DNA of 64,000 bases from Chloroflexota bacterium (GTDB lineage Bacteria; Chloroflexota; Dehalococcoidia; Tepidiformales; Tepidiformaceae). Of the stretch, positions 54,339 to 62,632 are shown piece by piece (within the stretch, counting starts at the first letter, position 1; each line of letters begins with the position of its first letter). The stretch covers positions 62,001 to 126,000 of the forward strand of contig JAPPBY010000033.1 of the NCBI GenBank assembly GCA_026702615.1. The letters are read 5' to 3'. A model generated the notes under the pieces. That model saw only the letters and a program-made list of their open reading frames with translations, was not told the origin of the DNA and made no database searches. A program made the translations under genes and the position numbers.

Positions 54339-54815
54339 CTACTCGCCCGTCCCGAGTTGCTGGGCGAGGTATTGCTCGGTCCCAAGCTGGCCGATCGCCT
54401 CGATCTGCGTCTCCAGCCAGTCGATGTGGGTCTCTTCGTCCCGAACCATCTCCTCGAGCCGGGAGCGCGTGCCGTAGTCGTCGACCTCGACGCAGAGGTT
54501 AACACCCTCGGTGAGGGCTTCGATGGCAGCCTGTTCGCTCTCAAGGTCGAGCTCGAGGTTCTCGAGAACGGTCTCTCCAACCTTGACGACGTCAATGCGC
54601 TGGAGATTGGGCAGACCTTCAAGGTAGAGGATGTGCTTGACGAGCTCCTCGATGTCACGCATCTCCCCCATGCTGATGGCGCGAAGCCGATCGGCGAGGT
54701 GGTCGTAGCCCCAGTTCCGGACGATCTCGGACTGCAGGAAGTACTGGTTGACGGCGGTTACTTCGATGGTGAGCAGGCGGTTGAGGGTATCGACAACCCC
54801 TGGTTTCGCTCTCAT
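54339..54815 (-). CDS. bfr: Bacterioferritin with altered ferroxidase site
   Basis: A 158-residue heme-binding ferritin, the normal length, that stores iron. Numbering matches E. coli Bfr: E18, E51, E94, E127 and H130 of the dinuclear iron site are present, and M52, the heme ligand, is kept. Position 54, normally His, is Asp (EMRD). The inner-surface residues 46, 47 and 50 are Ala, Ile and Gly in place of His, Glu and Asp. Its ATG overlaps the bfd stop (ATGA). Third gene of the iron-binding-protein/bfd/bfr operon. Confidence 0.93.
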   Translation of the reverse strand: MRAKPGVVDTLNRLLTIEVTAVNQYFLQSEIVRNWGYDHLADRLRAISMGEMRDIEELVKHILYLEGLPNLQRIDVVKVGETVLENLELDLESEQAAIEALTEGVNLCVEVDDYGTRSRLEEMVRDEETHIDWLETQIEAIGQLGTEQYLAQQLGTGE

Positions 54816-55081
54816 TCGGTTCCCTCTGGGGCAGTTGCCCCCGCGCAGGCTACCTGTTGCCCGGAGCGTTGGCACACTGCAGCGCTTGCCCCCTGAGGCG
54901 AGCCGGCAGGGCCGGGAGCAATCTCCACCAGGAGATCCTCGAGCACTGACAGGCAGGTGCCACAGCTGTCGTCGTCGCCGAGGGAAAAGCGGGTGACCAG
55001 CTCGTCGAAGTCGCAAGGACCGGCTTCGGCCGCTTGTCGCACTTCGGCCACCGTCACGGCGTGGCAGATACACAGGTACAC
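54812..55081 (-). CDS. bfd: Bacterioferritin-associated ferredoxin
   Basis: A 89-residue [2Fe-2S] protein that reduces bacterioferritin to release iron. CICHAVT (C4, C6) and SCGTC (C40, C43) give the CxC-x33-CxxC arrangement of Bfd. The C-terminal ~35 residues beyond the domain are an Ala/Gly/Ser-rich tail with two more Cys, not usual in Bfd. The start is GTG. It overlaps bfr by 4 bases and lies 24 bases after the iron-binding-protein gene. Confidence 0.88.
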   Translation of the reverse strand: MYLCICHAVTVAEVRQAAEAGPCDFDELVTRFSLGDDDSCGTCLSVLEDLLVEIAPGPAGSPQGASAAVCQRSGQQVACAGATAPEGTE

Positions 55082-55105
55082 CGACTCCCTCCCTTTCTGC
55101 TCTTC

Positions 55106-56143
55106 CTACGGCTCGAAGCCGGCCTCGCGGATGAGCTCGATGGTGCGTTCGAGGCTGGTGCCGAGACGATCGAACTCGCCGAGGTCGATCGGTCCGGGGG
55201 ACTGGGCGACTCCTTCAAGCTCGACGCCCGTGGCGAGCGGGTACTCGAAGTTGGCCTTGCCGAAATACTCCTGCGCGACCTTGCTGGTGAGGAAGCGGAT
55301 GAGCTTCTGAGCCACATCCTTGTCGCCGGAGGCGGTAGCGCCGATGGCGGTAGCGATGGTCACGCCGCCGGGATCGCCATCCCTGAAGCGGTGGTTCTCG
55401 CTGGGGGTAGAGGGGTCCTCCACCTGGATGCGCAGGTTGTAGTAATGGTTGACCAGCCCCAGCTCGATCTCGCCGCGGGCCACGGCCTGCACGATGGAGA
55501 CGTTGTTCGGGTAGACGGGCGCACCCCCATCGTGGAGAGCCTTGAGCCATGCGAAGGCAACGTCGTCTCCATCAGACAGACGGAAGAGGGTGAAGAAGTC
55601 CTGGAACGACCCGTTGGTGGGGGCGAGGGCGACGCGACCGAGCCACTTCTCTTCGGTGAGCTCGTGGATGGAGGTGGGGAGGTCGGCCGGGTCGAACAGC
55701 TCCTTGTTGTAGACGAGCACGCGCTGGCGCCCGGTGAGCGCAACCCAGTAGCCGGAGGGGCTGGAGGGAGCGAGCTCGAGGACATCGTCGTCGAGCTCGG
55801 CCAGCAGGTCGCGCTCGGCGAGGAAGCCGATGGGGCCGGGGCTGCGCGAGATGAACACGTCGGCGGGCGTCCGGTCGCCTTCCTCCTGGAGGAGGAGGGC
55901 GAGGTCGGTGGAGCCGCCATACCGCACACGGACGTCGATCCCCGTGTCCTCGGCGAACCGCTCGAGGAGGGGGCCGATGAGGTTCTGGCTACGCCCCGCG
56001 TAGACCGTGATCGTCTCATCGTCATCGGAGCAGCCCATGGCCGCTACGGCGCCAAAGACGAGGGCGAGCATGAGGGCGAGGGCGATCCAGGTCCGCCTGA
56101 TGGGTGCAGTGCGCCGCGAGGCTTGAGTGGTTGACACAGTCAC
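55106..56143 (-). CDS. Ferric-iron-binding lipoprotein, FbpA/FutA-like
   Basis: A 345-residue iron(III) substrate-binding protein. Signal peptide with lipobox MGC near residue 38; then TITVYAGRSQNLIGPLLERF, typical of FbpA/FutA. The double-Tyr iron ligand is in LVNHYYNLR near residue 230; IGFLAERDLLAEL and VYPNNVSIVQAVARGEIELG also match. It starts at GTG with a weak ribosome site. No permease or ATPase is adjacent. Leads the iron operon with bfd and bfr; a DtxR-like box sits upstream. Confidence 0.88.
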   Translation of the reverse strand: MTVSTTQASRRTAPIRRTWIALALMLALVFGAVAAMGCSDDDETITVYAGRSQNLIGPLLERFAEDTGIDVRVRYGGSTDLALLLQEEGDRTPADVFISRSPGPIGFLAERDLLAELDDDVLELAPSSPSGYWVALTGRQRVLVYNKELFDPADLPTSIHELTEEKWLGRVALAPTNGSFQDFFTLFRLSDGDDVAFAWLKALHDGGAPVYPNNVSIVQAVARGEIELGLVNHYYNLRIQVEDPSTPSENHRFRDGDPGGVTIATAIGATASGDKDVAQKLIRFLTSKVAQEYFGKANFEYPLATGVELEGVAQSPGPIDLGEFDRLGTSLERTIELIREAGFEP

Positions 56144-56155
56144 ATCACCGGGAAA

Positions 56156-56169
56156 TTAGTAGCACCTAA
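56156..56169 (-). promoter_or_regulatory. DtxR/IdeR-like box upstream of the iron operon
   Basis: Minus-strand TTAGGTGCTACTAA, 13 bases before the start of the iron-binding-protein gene. It is an imperfect palindrome (TTAG..GC..CTAA) and matches 10 of 14 positions of the core DtxR/IdeR consensus TTAGGTTAGCCTAA. By-eye call. Confidence 0.5.
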
Positions 56170-56280
56170 GTACCCTCGATAGGCGCAGCGCAATAGTGGA
56201 CTACGTTCGTATGGGGTGCAAGAGCCTGTAGCACCGACACGCGGGGTCCCTGGGTGGAGTCCTGAATCAGAAGCCCGCGC

Positions 56281-57072
56281 TCAAAAGCCCAGAACGCTGT
56301 AGTCGCCGTCCAGGATCAGGCGGATGGAGACGTACAGGCCCAGCACCGGGAACAACACCCAGATGGCGTTCGGGTTGAAGATGTAGATCCAGAACTCTCG
56401 CGTCGTGATACGGGTTTGCTTCTGTCCCACGAAGAAACTCACCACGTAGAGCGAGGACGCGTACACCCACTGCCAGAAGAGCATCGCCCCGAGAATGCCG
56501 GCGGCGACAGCCGGCAGAAGCCCACCGGTATAGGTCACATAGAGAATCAGGGTCGATGCAGGCGTGGTGAACCCGTTCGCGATGTCGATGTTGAACCCGT
56601 ACGTGTTGCGATCGGCGTACGCCGAGTCGTACATCGAGTACGTCGCCCAGACGTCCGCCCAGACCGTCGGCGAGAGGACCCGGTTGAGCGGCACGCTGGT
56701 CGTGAGGAACTCCACGGCGGGGGTCTTGCCGGTGTCCTCCCACCGTCCGCGCCAGAATTCGACACGCTCCTCGATGTAGTCCCTTCGGAAGAACAGGCAC
56801 ATCTCCCAGTAGCTGATCAGGAGATTGATCGAGAAGAACAGGGCGAGCAGGCAGTAAACGACGTCGAGGTCACCGTGGAGGAGGTAGCTAACGCCAATGC
56901 CAGGCAGTGCCAGGAGTGCGACCGCCACGACAGCGATGACGATGGCCGGCGCCCCCCACCGGTGCGTTCGCCCGCCTCCGACATCAGGGGCTGCCTGAGC
57001 GGAGCCGTTTCCCTCCACTACCTGGCGTCCTCGTCGCCCGAAGCCGTCCCGCGCTGCAGGGCAGGGAAACAA
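56281..57072 (-). CDS. Multi-spanning membrane protein, function unknown
   Basis: A 263-residue membrane protein I cannot place in a named family. Helices are near residues 42-65, 70-92, 165-185, 187-212 and 232-255. The central loop has charged FFRRDYIEERVEFWRGRWED and YSMYDSAYADRNTYGFNIDI, probably on one side of the membrane. The first ~35 residues are polar, so the start may be later. It stands alone between the iron operon and the divergent amidohydrolase. Confidence 0.6.
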   Translation of the reverse strand: MFPCPAARDGFGRRGRQVVEGNGSAQAAPDVGGGRTHRWGAPAIVIAVVAVALLALPGIGVSYLLHGDLDVVYCLLALFFSINLLISYWEMCLFFRRDYIEERVEFWRGRWEDTGKTPAVEFLTTSVPLNRVLSPTVWADVWATYSMYDSAYADRNTYGFNIDIANGFTTPASTLILYVTYTGGLLPAVAAGILGAMLFWQWVYASSLYVVSFFVGQKQTRITTREFWIYIFNPNAIWVLFPVLGLYVSIRLILDGDYSVLGF

Positions 57073-57258
57073 GCTGGAGAAGTGTGGGGAACTGTTGGCA
57101 CTCGGTCACGACTCCGGCAGGTGTGGCCGTGGGATATCCCGACGGGTCAGGCTTGCATCATAGCGACAGCGCGCGTGGGGCCGCGTGCGTACTGCTATCA
57201 TCCCGCCAGTCCGCAGTCTTGCCCAACCCCGGATGTCGTTCCCGCAGAGAGGCGCAGC

Positions 57259-58467
57259 ATGATCAACGGAATCAAGGTTGCCGACATGGACACCCACGTC
57301 GACCCCAACCTGACGGTGCTGGAGAAGTACGTAGACCCCAGCTTCAGACACCGCCTGCCGGAGTTGGACCCGTACAAGCTCGTGCGCAAGAACATCCGCA
57401 GGGGGCCGGGCGAGGAGCTGGTCAGTTCAGTGGGGTTGAGCGTGGGCGCGCTTCCGTTCAATCGATGGCCGGGCACCAAGCTGGAGGCCGGTCACCAGGC
57501 CGCTGGAGCCCCCGGACGGGGGGGCGCTCGGCCGGGGACGGTCAGCATGCACCGCGGACCCGTGACCCCGGGTGTTGAAGATGAAAACTCCGAGGGGCGC
57601 CTCGTCGACATGGACACCGAGGGGCGGGACCTGGACTTCATCTTCCCCGGCATGTGGGCCTCCAGCCTGACGGGTCTCTACGACCAGGACGTCACGCTGG
57701 CCGAGGGGATGTACCGGGCCTACCACAACTACATGGACACCTACACGTCGGTGGCGCCCGACCGCTTGAAGAGCAGCCTCCAGGTGCCGGGGGCAGACCC
57801 TGAATGGGCTATCGCAGAGATCAAGAAGTGGGCCAACAGCAAGTGGGTGGCCGCTGTGTGGATCCATCTTCCTCCGGGCCTGCCGGTGGATGATCCCGAT
57901 CTGGACCCGGTCTTCGCCACCATGAACGACCTGGACCTGCCGCTGGTGCATCACAGCTTCTTTATGGAGCCTCCCTACTTCCCCGGCCACCAGGACATCT
58001 GGGGCAACTCGGTGGTCGCCCGAACGGCGGCCCATCCCTGGGGCGCGGCGAGGCTCTGCGCCTACCTGATCCTGTCGGGCCTGTTCGACAAGTACCCCAA
58101 CCTGCGGGCTGCGGTTTCCGAGGTCGGTCACGGCTGGCTGCCCAACTGGGTGATCCGCCTCGGCTTCAACAAGAGCTACGCGCAGGGGCTCACGCCCAAG
58201 CTCAAGTACACGCCTCTGGAGTACGTCCAGATGGGACGATTCCGGTGTGCGGCCGAGCCGTTCGAGGGGGCGCTGATGACCGAGGCGTGCGTGAAGATCC
58301 TGGGAGAGGACTGCCTGATGCATCAGTCGGACTACCCCCACGGCCAGGCATTCTTCCCCGACACGGCCAGGGAGGTCATGGAGTGGGACTTCTGGGGCAA
58401 GTTCAGCCCGGAAGCCCTGCAGAAGCACATGTACGGCAACGCCGTCAGCTTTCTGCGCATGGCCTAG
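57259..58467 (+). CDS. Amidohydrolase-2 family metal-dependent hydrolase
   Basis: A 402-residue TIM-barrel hydrolase/decarboxylase of the ACMSD-like amidohydrolase-2 group. It begins with ADMDTHVDPN (residues 7-16), the DxH metal motif in its DxDTH form. A His follows in LVHHSFFMEPPYFPG near 235, another in VSEVGHGWLPNW near 290 and the catalytic Asp in MHQSDYPHGQ near 355. An unusual Gly/Arg/Pro-rich insert is near residues 75-105. Reaction could be hydrolysis or non-oxidative decarboxylation of an acid. AGAGG precedes the ATG. Stands alone on its strand. Confidence 0.85.
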   Translation: MINGIKVADMDTHVDPNLTVLEKYVDPSFRHRLPELDPYKLVRKNIRRGPGEELVSSVGLSVGALPFNRWPGTKLEAGHQAAGAPGRGGARPGTVSMHRGPVTPGVEDENSEGRLVDMDTEGRDLDFIFPGMWASSLTGLYDQDVTLAEGMYRAYHNYMDTYTSVAPDRLKSSLQVPGADPEWAIAEIKKWANSKWVAAVWIHLPPGLPVDDPDLDPVFATMNDLDLPLVHHSFFMEPPYFPGHQDIWGNSVVARTAAHPWGAARLCAYLILSGLFDKYPNLRAAVSEVGHGWLPNWVIRLGFNKSYAQGLTPKLKYTPLEYVQMGRFRCAAEPFEGALMTEACVKILGEDCLMHQSDYPHGQAFFPDTAREVMEWDFWGKFSPEALQKHMYGNAVSFLRMA

Positions 58468-58596
58468 AGCCTAGAAAAGGCCCGCCTCGACCCGGTTCAA
58501 CGCTGGCCGTGTAGCCCGCCAAGGGAGCACGGTCGTCCCGATGCTTCTCGTTTCGGAACGGGCGCGACTCCGGGTCCCTGGGACGCTACCGAGGGG

Positions 58597-58824
58597 TCAA
58601 TCGCCTTCGGCAGCTGCAAGCGTTGCGATGTTGGCCACCAACCATGCGGATGCGGCGCATACCTGCAGCACATCCCCAGGGGAGTTGATCCCGTAGGCCA
58701 GCATGCTGCTAATCCAGCAAACGCTGGCAACCGTCTGTCCGAGCCACTTGAGGCTCCACGCCCTGGCCAGCCGGCTTCGCACCGCTCCAGACACGGCAGC
58801 CTCGCCTGCGTTTCCACTCAACAT
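58597..58824 (-). CDS. Small two-helix membrane protein
   Basis: A 75-residue protein with two transmembrane helices, about residues 28-46 (LGQTVASVCWISSMLAYG) and 51-69 (LQVCAASAWLVANIATLAA), and a basic first 25 residues. No family recognised. The ATG overlaps the stop of the FAD-oxidoreductase gene by seven bases, so it is the last gene of that operon. It may anchor or assist the oxidoreductase; inferred only from coupling. The bases 58468-58596 between it and the amidohydrolase hold nothing clear. Confidence 0.5.
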   Translation of the reverse strand: MLSGNAGEAAVSGAVRSRLARAWSLKWLGQTVASVCWISSMLAYGINSPGDVLQVCAASAWLVANIATLAAAEGD

Positions 58825-59948
58825 GCGCACTCTATCCCGCAACAGGAAAGGTCATCGAGATACATGCCCCAATCGCGGTAGGCCTCCAGGTCTTCCGCGG
58901 GCAGCCCCAGCGAGGTCGCGACGGCCTTGGCGACAACGGCGAATCGCTGGCGGAACTTGAAAATGAAGCAGAAGACGTGGTCGTTGTGGCGCACTGCGGG
59001 GCCGCAGAGAAATATCCCCGGCACGATTGTTGATTCATCGTCTTCGCTGAGAAACAGCGAGCCATCGTCGCGTTGTTCAAACAAGTACGAGATCATCCTG
59101 TGACTGCCCTCGAAGCCGCCCGCCAAGAGCGGCGGCACGGAGGTTTGAAACCGTTGCCCGTCCTGAGACGTGACCTCATAGGTGCCGTCCACACAAGTCA
59201 CCGATTCGACAGGTGTGTTCGGAAACAGCTCCACCTGCCTCATGAACTGCCGTTCACGCATCCGCTCGAGCGTGAACGGGGAAAGCGTAATGCTGGGGTC
59301 GGAGCTCTCCGCCTCCCACGGGCAGTCCATGTCGAACAATCGCACTCGTTTGTCGCGATAAGCCAGGTGGAAGGCCGCATCGACACCACTCTCGTAGCCA
59401 CCGACCACGATGAAGTCGTCACCGTCAAGCTCGTCATAGCTGGGGATGGTCGCGGTGTGGCGACACAGCTCGCTCCCGGCAAACCCAGTCAGGCGTGGGT
59501 ACTGGAACTCGCCCGCAGCCCAGATGACGTTCCTGGCCTGCAGGGTCTCGCGGGCCGTCTCTACGAGAAAGTTGTCTCCATCCCTCGTGATCCCCATCAC
59601 GTCGGTGTACTCGCGTACGGGTAGCTCAAAGAATCGTGCGACTGTACGCAAATGCGTCGCGTACTCTGCACCTGTCGGGTGCTCGACGCCCAGACTGAAC
59701 GCAGGTGACGTTCCAATTGCGATCGAGTTCAAATCGAGCATGCCGATCGAATTGGTGGCGTACGAGGGCGTGATGAAGCGAGTTTCGGCCGGCCACGAGG
59801 CGAACGACGCCCCCACCGTTTGACGCTCGAGAACGACGAAGTTCTCGATGCCGGCGTGCCTGAGCGCCACCGAGACGCCCACGCCTGCGGCGCCGCCACC
59901 GACGACTACTACGTCATAGAGGACTTCACTGCTCCTGGTGCCGGTCAT
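58818..59948 (-). CDS. FAD/NAD(P)-dependent oxidoreductase with Cys-rich C-terminus
   Basis: A 376-residue flavoprotein of the two-dinucleotide-binding-domain type (FMO/thioredoxin-reductase-like, CzcO/YpdA group). VVVGGGAAGVG near residues 14-24 binds FAD; FIVVGGYESGVD near 178 binds NAD(P). The FATGGF-like element reads ATIPSYDELDG. The last eight residues, CCGIECAC, form a Cys cluster suggesting a thiol redox centre or metal binding. The ATG follows AGGAGG. It follows the zinc-protein fusion gene by 254 bases on the same strand. I see nothing definite in that 59949-60202 gap. Confidence 0.8.
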   Translation of the reverse strand: MTGTRSSEVLYDVVVVGGGAAGVGVSVALRHAGIENFVVLERQTVGASFASWPAETRFITPSYATNSIGMLDLNSIAIGTSPAFSLGVEHPTGAEYATHLRTVARFFELPVREYTDVMGITRDGDNFLVETARETLQARNVIWAAGEFQYPRLTGFAGSELCRHTATIPSYDELDGDDFIVVGGYESGVDAAFHLAYRDKRVRLFDMDCPWEAESSDPSITLSPFTLERMRERQFMRQVELFPNTPVESVTCVDGTYEVTSQDGQRFQTSVPPLLAGGFEGSHRMISYLFEQRDDGSLFLSEDDESTIVPGIFLCGPAVRHNDHVFCFIFKFRQRFAVVAKAVATSLGLPAEDLEAYRDWGMYLDDLSCCGIECAC

Positions 59949-60202
59949 GCTGACTCCTCCTGTCGACCTTCAAATCAGTCGTGTTTCGATCTCCTGCCGC
60001 ATTCTCTTGCTGGCCGACCGGCCCTGGCAGAGGCGAAAACCCTACGGTGAGGCTCCGGTTGGCGCCAGAGGCGCGGGCCGTGCGGGCCCAACAGTCCCGG
60101 GAGCTTCCCCGCCCGAGCCACCGCGACAACACATCCTCCGGATAGGCGTGTGGTCGCGGTGGTCCGTCGTCAGGGTCTGCCTCGATTGCCGGCGCGGCCT
60201 CC

Positions 60203-62605
60203 TTACTTCGCGATGCCGTTGGCAATGGCGCGGAGGAACTCAACGTACGTTGGATACTCCTCAGCCAGGGCCCCGGAAGGAATCGTGCGGACGGTCGTGC
60301 CGGTGTCGCGGGCGATCTGCTCGATCACGCGCGCACTGAACTGCGGTTCGCTGAAGATGTAGGGGATCCCCAGTTCCGTGATGCTCTCCACCAGCTCGGT
60401 GATTGCCGATGCGCTCGGCTCCTCTTCCGGACCTTCCACCACGAAGCCCAGGATCGTCAGCCCGTAGCGGTCCGCGAAGTAGCCGTAGGCATCGTGGAAC
60501 GTGACCAGGTAGCGGCGCTCCTCGGGGAGTCCGGCGAGTTGCTCGCGGATCTCCTCGTCGAGCTCCCGCAGCTCCGCGATGTAGGCGTCTGCCCGCTCGC
60601 GGTAGTAGTCGGCTCCATCCGGATCGAGGCGTGACAGCTCGTCCCGAATTGCCTCGACGGCTTCGATCGTGAGGTCGATGTCCATCCAGAAGTGCGGGTC
60701 GAACTCGCCATGGGCGTGCCCATGGTGGCCGTGCTCGTCTTCGTGCTCGTCCTCGTGCTCGTCCTCGTGCTCGTCTTCGTGCTCGTGCTCGTCCTCGTGC
60801 TCGTCTTCGTGCTCGTGCTCGTCTTCGTGCTCGTGCTCGTCCTCGTGCTCGTCCTCGTCATGGTCGTCGTGCGCATCGTCGATGACGCCCACGAATGCGA
60901 GGCTGGACGGAGCACCGCCGACCTCCCACTCCTCCTCGATCTCCATGTGCTCGAGATGGACCCCGAGGACATGACCGCTATTCGGGTCGGCGACGTAGAG
61001 CCACTCGCCGACGACGATCATCGAGGGCGAGGGACGTCCGAACACCATCTCAAACGGGTCGACCAACTGCATGGTCCCGGTCAGTTCGCCGTCGTGAGAG
61101 TCGAACGCGCGCAGAACACCGTCAGCGGCGAGCATGTAGAAGGTCTCGCCGTCGCTCGAGAACGCAGCCGCAGCGCTCGGCCCGGGGAACACCTCGCGCA
61201 TTTCGCCGTTGACCACGTCGACCAACCAGACGCCGCCCAGGGCACAGCACTGGCCGTCGGGGAAGAGGGTCGCGGGGGCGAAGAAGTTGTCGCTGTGCTG
61301 ATGTCCGTAGTACTGGCCGAGCGCGAACTCTCCCTCTTCACCCACCTCCGGTGGATAGGGGATGACTTCGTGCTCGTAGTGCCCGTCGTGGGCGTGTACG
61401 AAGAGCACACCTTCCCAGCAACCGAAGACGGCGCCGTGTGCGTTGTTCGCCTCGCCGTGCAGGTTTGTGCAGGAGCGGTTGGCTGCGTCGTACACGACCT
61501 CGTTGTCGAACGTGCGCACCTCAACACCGAGTGGCAGGCATTCCCATGTCCCCGGGATGAACTCGGTGCAGGCCGGGTTGTTGGAGCTGAGGATGACGTG
61601 GTCATCGGCAATGACGAGCGCCGCGCCGTGCTGGATTCCAGCCTCAAGCACGATCGGCTCGTAGTCACCGGCCGAACTGGCCAGATCTTGCTCGTTTATC
61701 AGGATTACGTGGCCGTTGGTGTCGGCGAAGATCGTGGTCCAGCCGTGGCTGTTGACGTAGTGGACCGGCCACTCCTCGACGATCTCAAGCGCGTGCCGTG
61801 AGACGGGCTTGCGGACCAGGTCGTAGTGATCGCCGTGTGGGACGTAGAACACGCCGCCGTCGAAAACGTGGATGCGGTCGTCGCCGGCATCTGGCCCGCG
61901 AGCGACAACGATGCCGTAACGGTGCGTGGGGCTTGCGTAGACGGTCGCGTTGGGCCCTGCGATGTCGAAGGCTCCGCTGTCGACGTCATCGGTCGAGAGG
62001 TCGATGACGGAGAGGTGAGCTGCTAGGCCATCGGCAACGAGCAGGCGGCCAATGAGGGTCGGGCCGTGGTCGTCCTCGTGCATCCCCTCGTCTTCATGCT
62101 CGTGCTCGTCTTCATGCTCGTGCTCATCTTCGTGGTCGTGCTCGTCTTCGTGCTCGTCTTCGTGCTCGTCTTCGTGCTCGTGCTCGTCTTCGTGCTCGTC
62201 GTGGTCATCGTGGTCATCGTGGTCATCGTGCGCCAGCGCCTCCGGGAACGGCCGCAGCTCCATGTCGTGCGTTAGTTCCAGCACGGAGCCCCTGGCGCTT
62301 TCCGCAAGCTGCTCCTCGACCACGCTTAGTGAGCTGCCCACGATTACGAGCAGGTCCGCCTCGGTGGTCTTGCTGATGTCACTCGGTGTGACGTGGAACG
62401 TGTGCACGTCCGCGTTGAGGGGAACAATGCTCGTGGTCGACACGCGGTCGCCGCCCACCTGCTTCACCAGGTCCTCGACGATCGTCGTGGATGTCACGAC
62501 TGAGAGCGTGGTTGTGGTGTCTTCCGCCCTCTCCTCTTCGCCACCGCAGGCGATCACCAGCATGGCAACGGCGATGACCGCTGCGGTTCCAAGTCGACTG
62601 AGCAC
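60203..62605 (-). CDS. Nested fusion: ZnuA/AztC-type zinc-binding lipoprotein with an AztD-like beta-propeller inserted
   Basis: An 800-residue lipoprotein (GTG start at 62605; lipobox VIAC, Cys20). Residues ~30-125 are the N-lobe of a zinc/manganese binding protein (VVTSTTIVEDLVKQVGGDRV; His in NADVHTFHVTPSD). Residues 126-180 are a His/Glu/Asp tract. Residues ~181-575 read as an AztD-type metallochaperone propeller (YVPHGDHYD, PVHYVNSHG, CTNLHGEANN, FGCWEGVLFV, YVADPNSGHVLG). Residues ~577-632 are a second His/Glu/Asp tract ending in HGHHGHAHG. Residues ~635-800 are the C-lobe (DPHFWMD, VTFHDAYGYFADRYGL). The propeller thus sits in the loop where normal ZnuA has a His-rich stretch. The usual C-terminal Asp ligand is not obvious (IPSGAL). 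Zinc delivery within one chain is the inferred role. Confidence 0.88.
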   Translation of the reverse strand: MLSRLGTAAVIAVAMLVIACGGEEERAEDTTTTLSVVTSTTIVEDLVKQVGGDRVSTTSIVPLNADVHTFHVTPSDISKTTEADLLVIVGSSLSVVEEQLAESARGSVLELTHDMELRPFPEALAHDDHDDHDDHDEHEDEHEHEDEHEDEHEDEHDHEDEHEHEDEHEHEDEGMHEDDHGPTLIGRLLVADGLAAHLSVIDLSTDDVDSGAFDIAGPNATVYASPTHRYGIVVARGPDAGDDRIHVFDGGVFYVPHGDHYDLVRKPVSRHALEIVEEWPVHYVNSHGWTTIFADTNGHVILINEQDLASSAGDYEPIVLEAGIQHGAALVIADDHVILSSNNPACTEFIPGTWECLPLGVEVRTFDNEVVYDAANRSCTNLHGEANNAHGAVFGCWEGVLFVHAHDGHYEHEVIPYPPEVGEEGEFALGQYYGHQHSDNFFAPATLFPDGQCCALGGVWLVDVVNGEMREVFPGPSAAAAFSSDGETFYMLAADGVLRAFDSHDGELTGTMQLVDPFEMVFGRPSPSMIVVGEWLYVADPNSGHVLGVHLEHMEIEEEWEVGGAPSSLAFVGVIDDAHDDHDEDEHEDEHEHEDEHEHEDEHEDEHEHEDEHEDEHEDEHEDEHGHHGHAHGEFDPHFWMDIDLTIEAVEAIRDELSRLDPDGADYYRERADAYIAELRELDEEIREQLAGLPEERRYLVTFHDAYGYFADRYGLTILGFVVEGPEEEPSASAITELVESITELGIPYIFSEPQFSARVIEQIARDTGTTVRTIPSGALAEEYPTYVEFLRAIANGIAK
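60710..60877 (-). repeat. Second His/Glu/Asp-rich coding tract of the zinc protein
   Basis: In-frame coding repeat, mainly of GAC/GAG/CAC codons for D-E-H-E units, after the propeller domain (residues ~577-632). Ends in HGHHGHAHG, a likely strong zinc-chelating patch, directly before the DPHFWMD metal-site strand. Confidence 0.9.
62066..62230 (-). repeat. First His/Glu/Asp-rich coding tract of the zinc protein
   Basis: In-frame repeat of HD, HE and HED units (residues ~126-180), starting with four H-D-D units. It lies between the N-lobe and the propeller. The two tracts share hexamer units, making slippage or recombination between them possible; a recombination event would excise the propeller exactly. 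Confidence 0.9.
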
Positions 62606-62632
62606 TACGTTCGCTCTCCTTCGTGTCGGGGC

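Noticed and set aside
58497-58817. Minus-strand frame of 106 codons overlapping the small membrane protein
   Set aside because: Composition is Pro/Gly/Arg-rich with no helices; the alternative frame at 58597-58824 has two good transmembrane segments and overlaps the upstream stop in the coupled manner.
60710-60877. Short direct repeats that could pass for a repeat array or CRISPR
   Set aside because: Units are 3-9 bases, no spacers, and they are codons for His/Glu/Asp in frame with the zinc protein.
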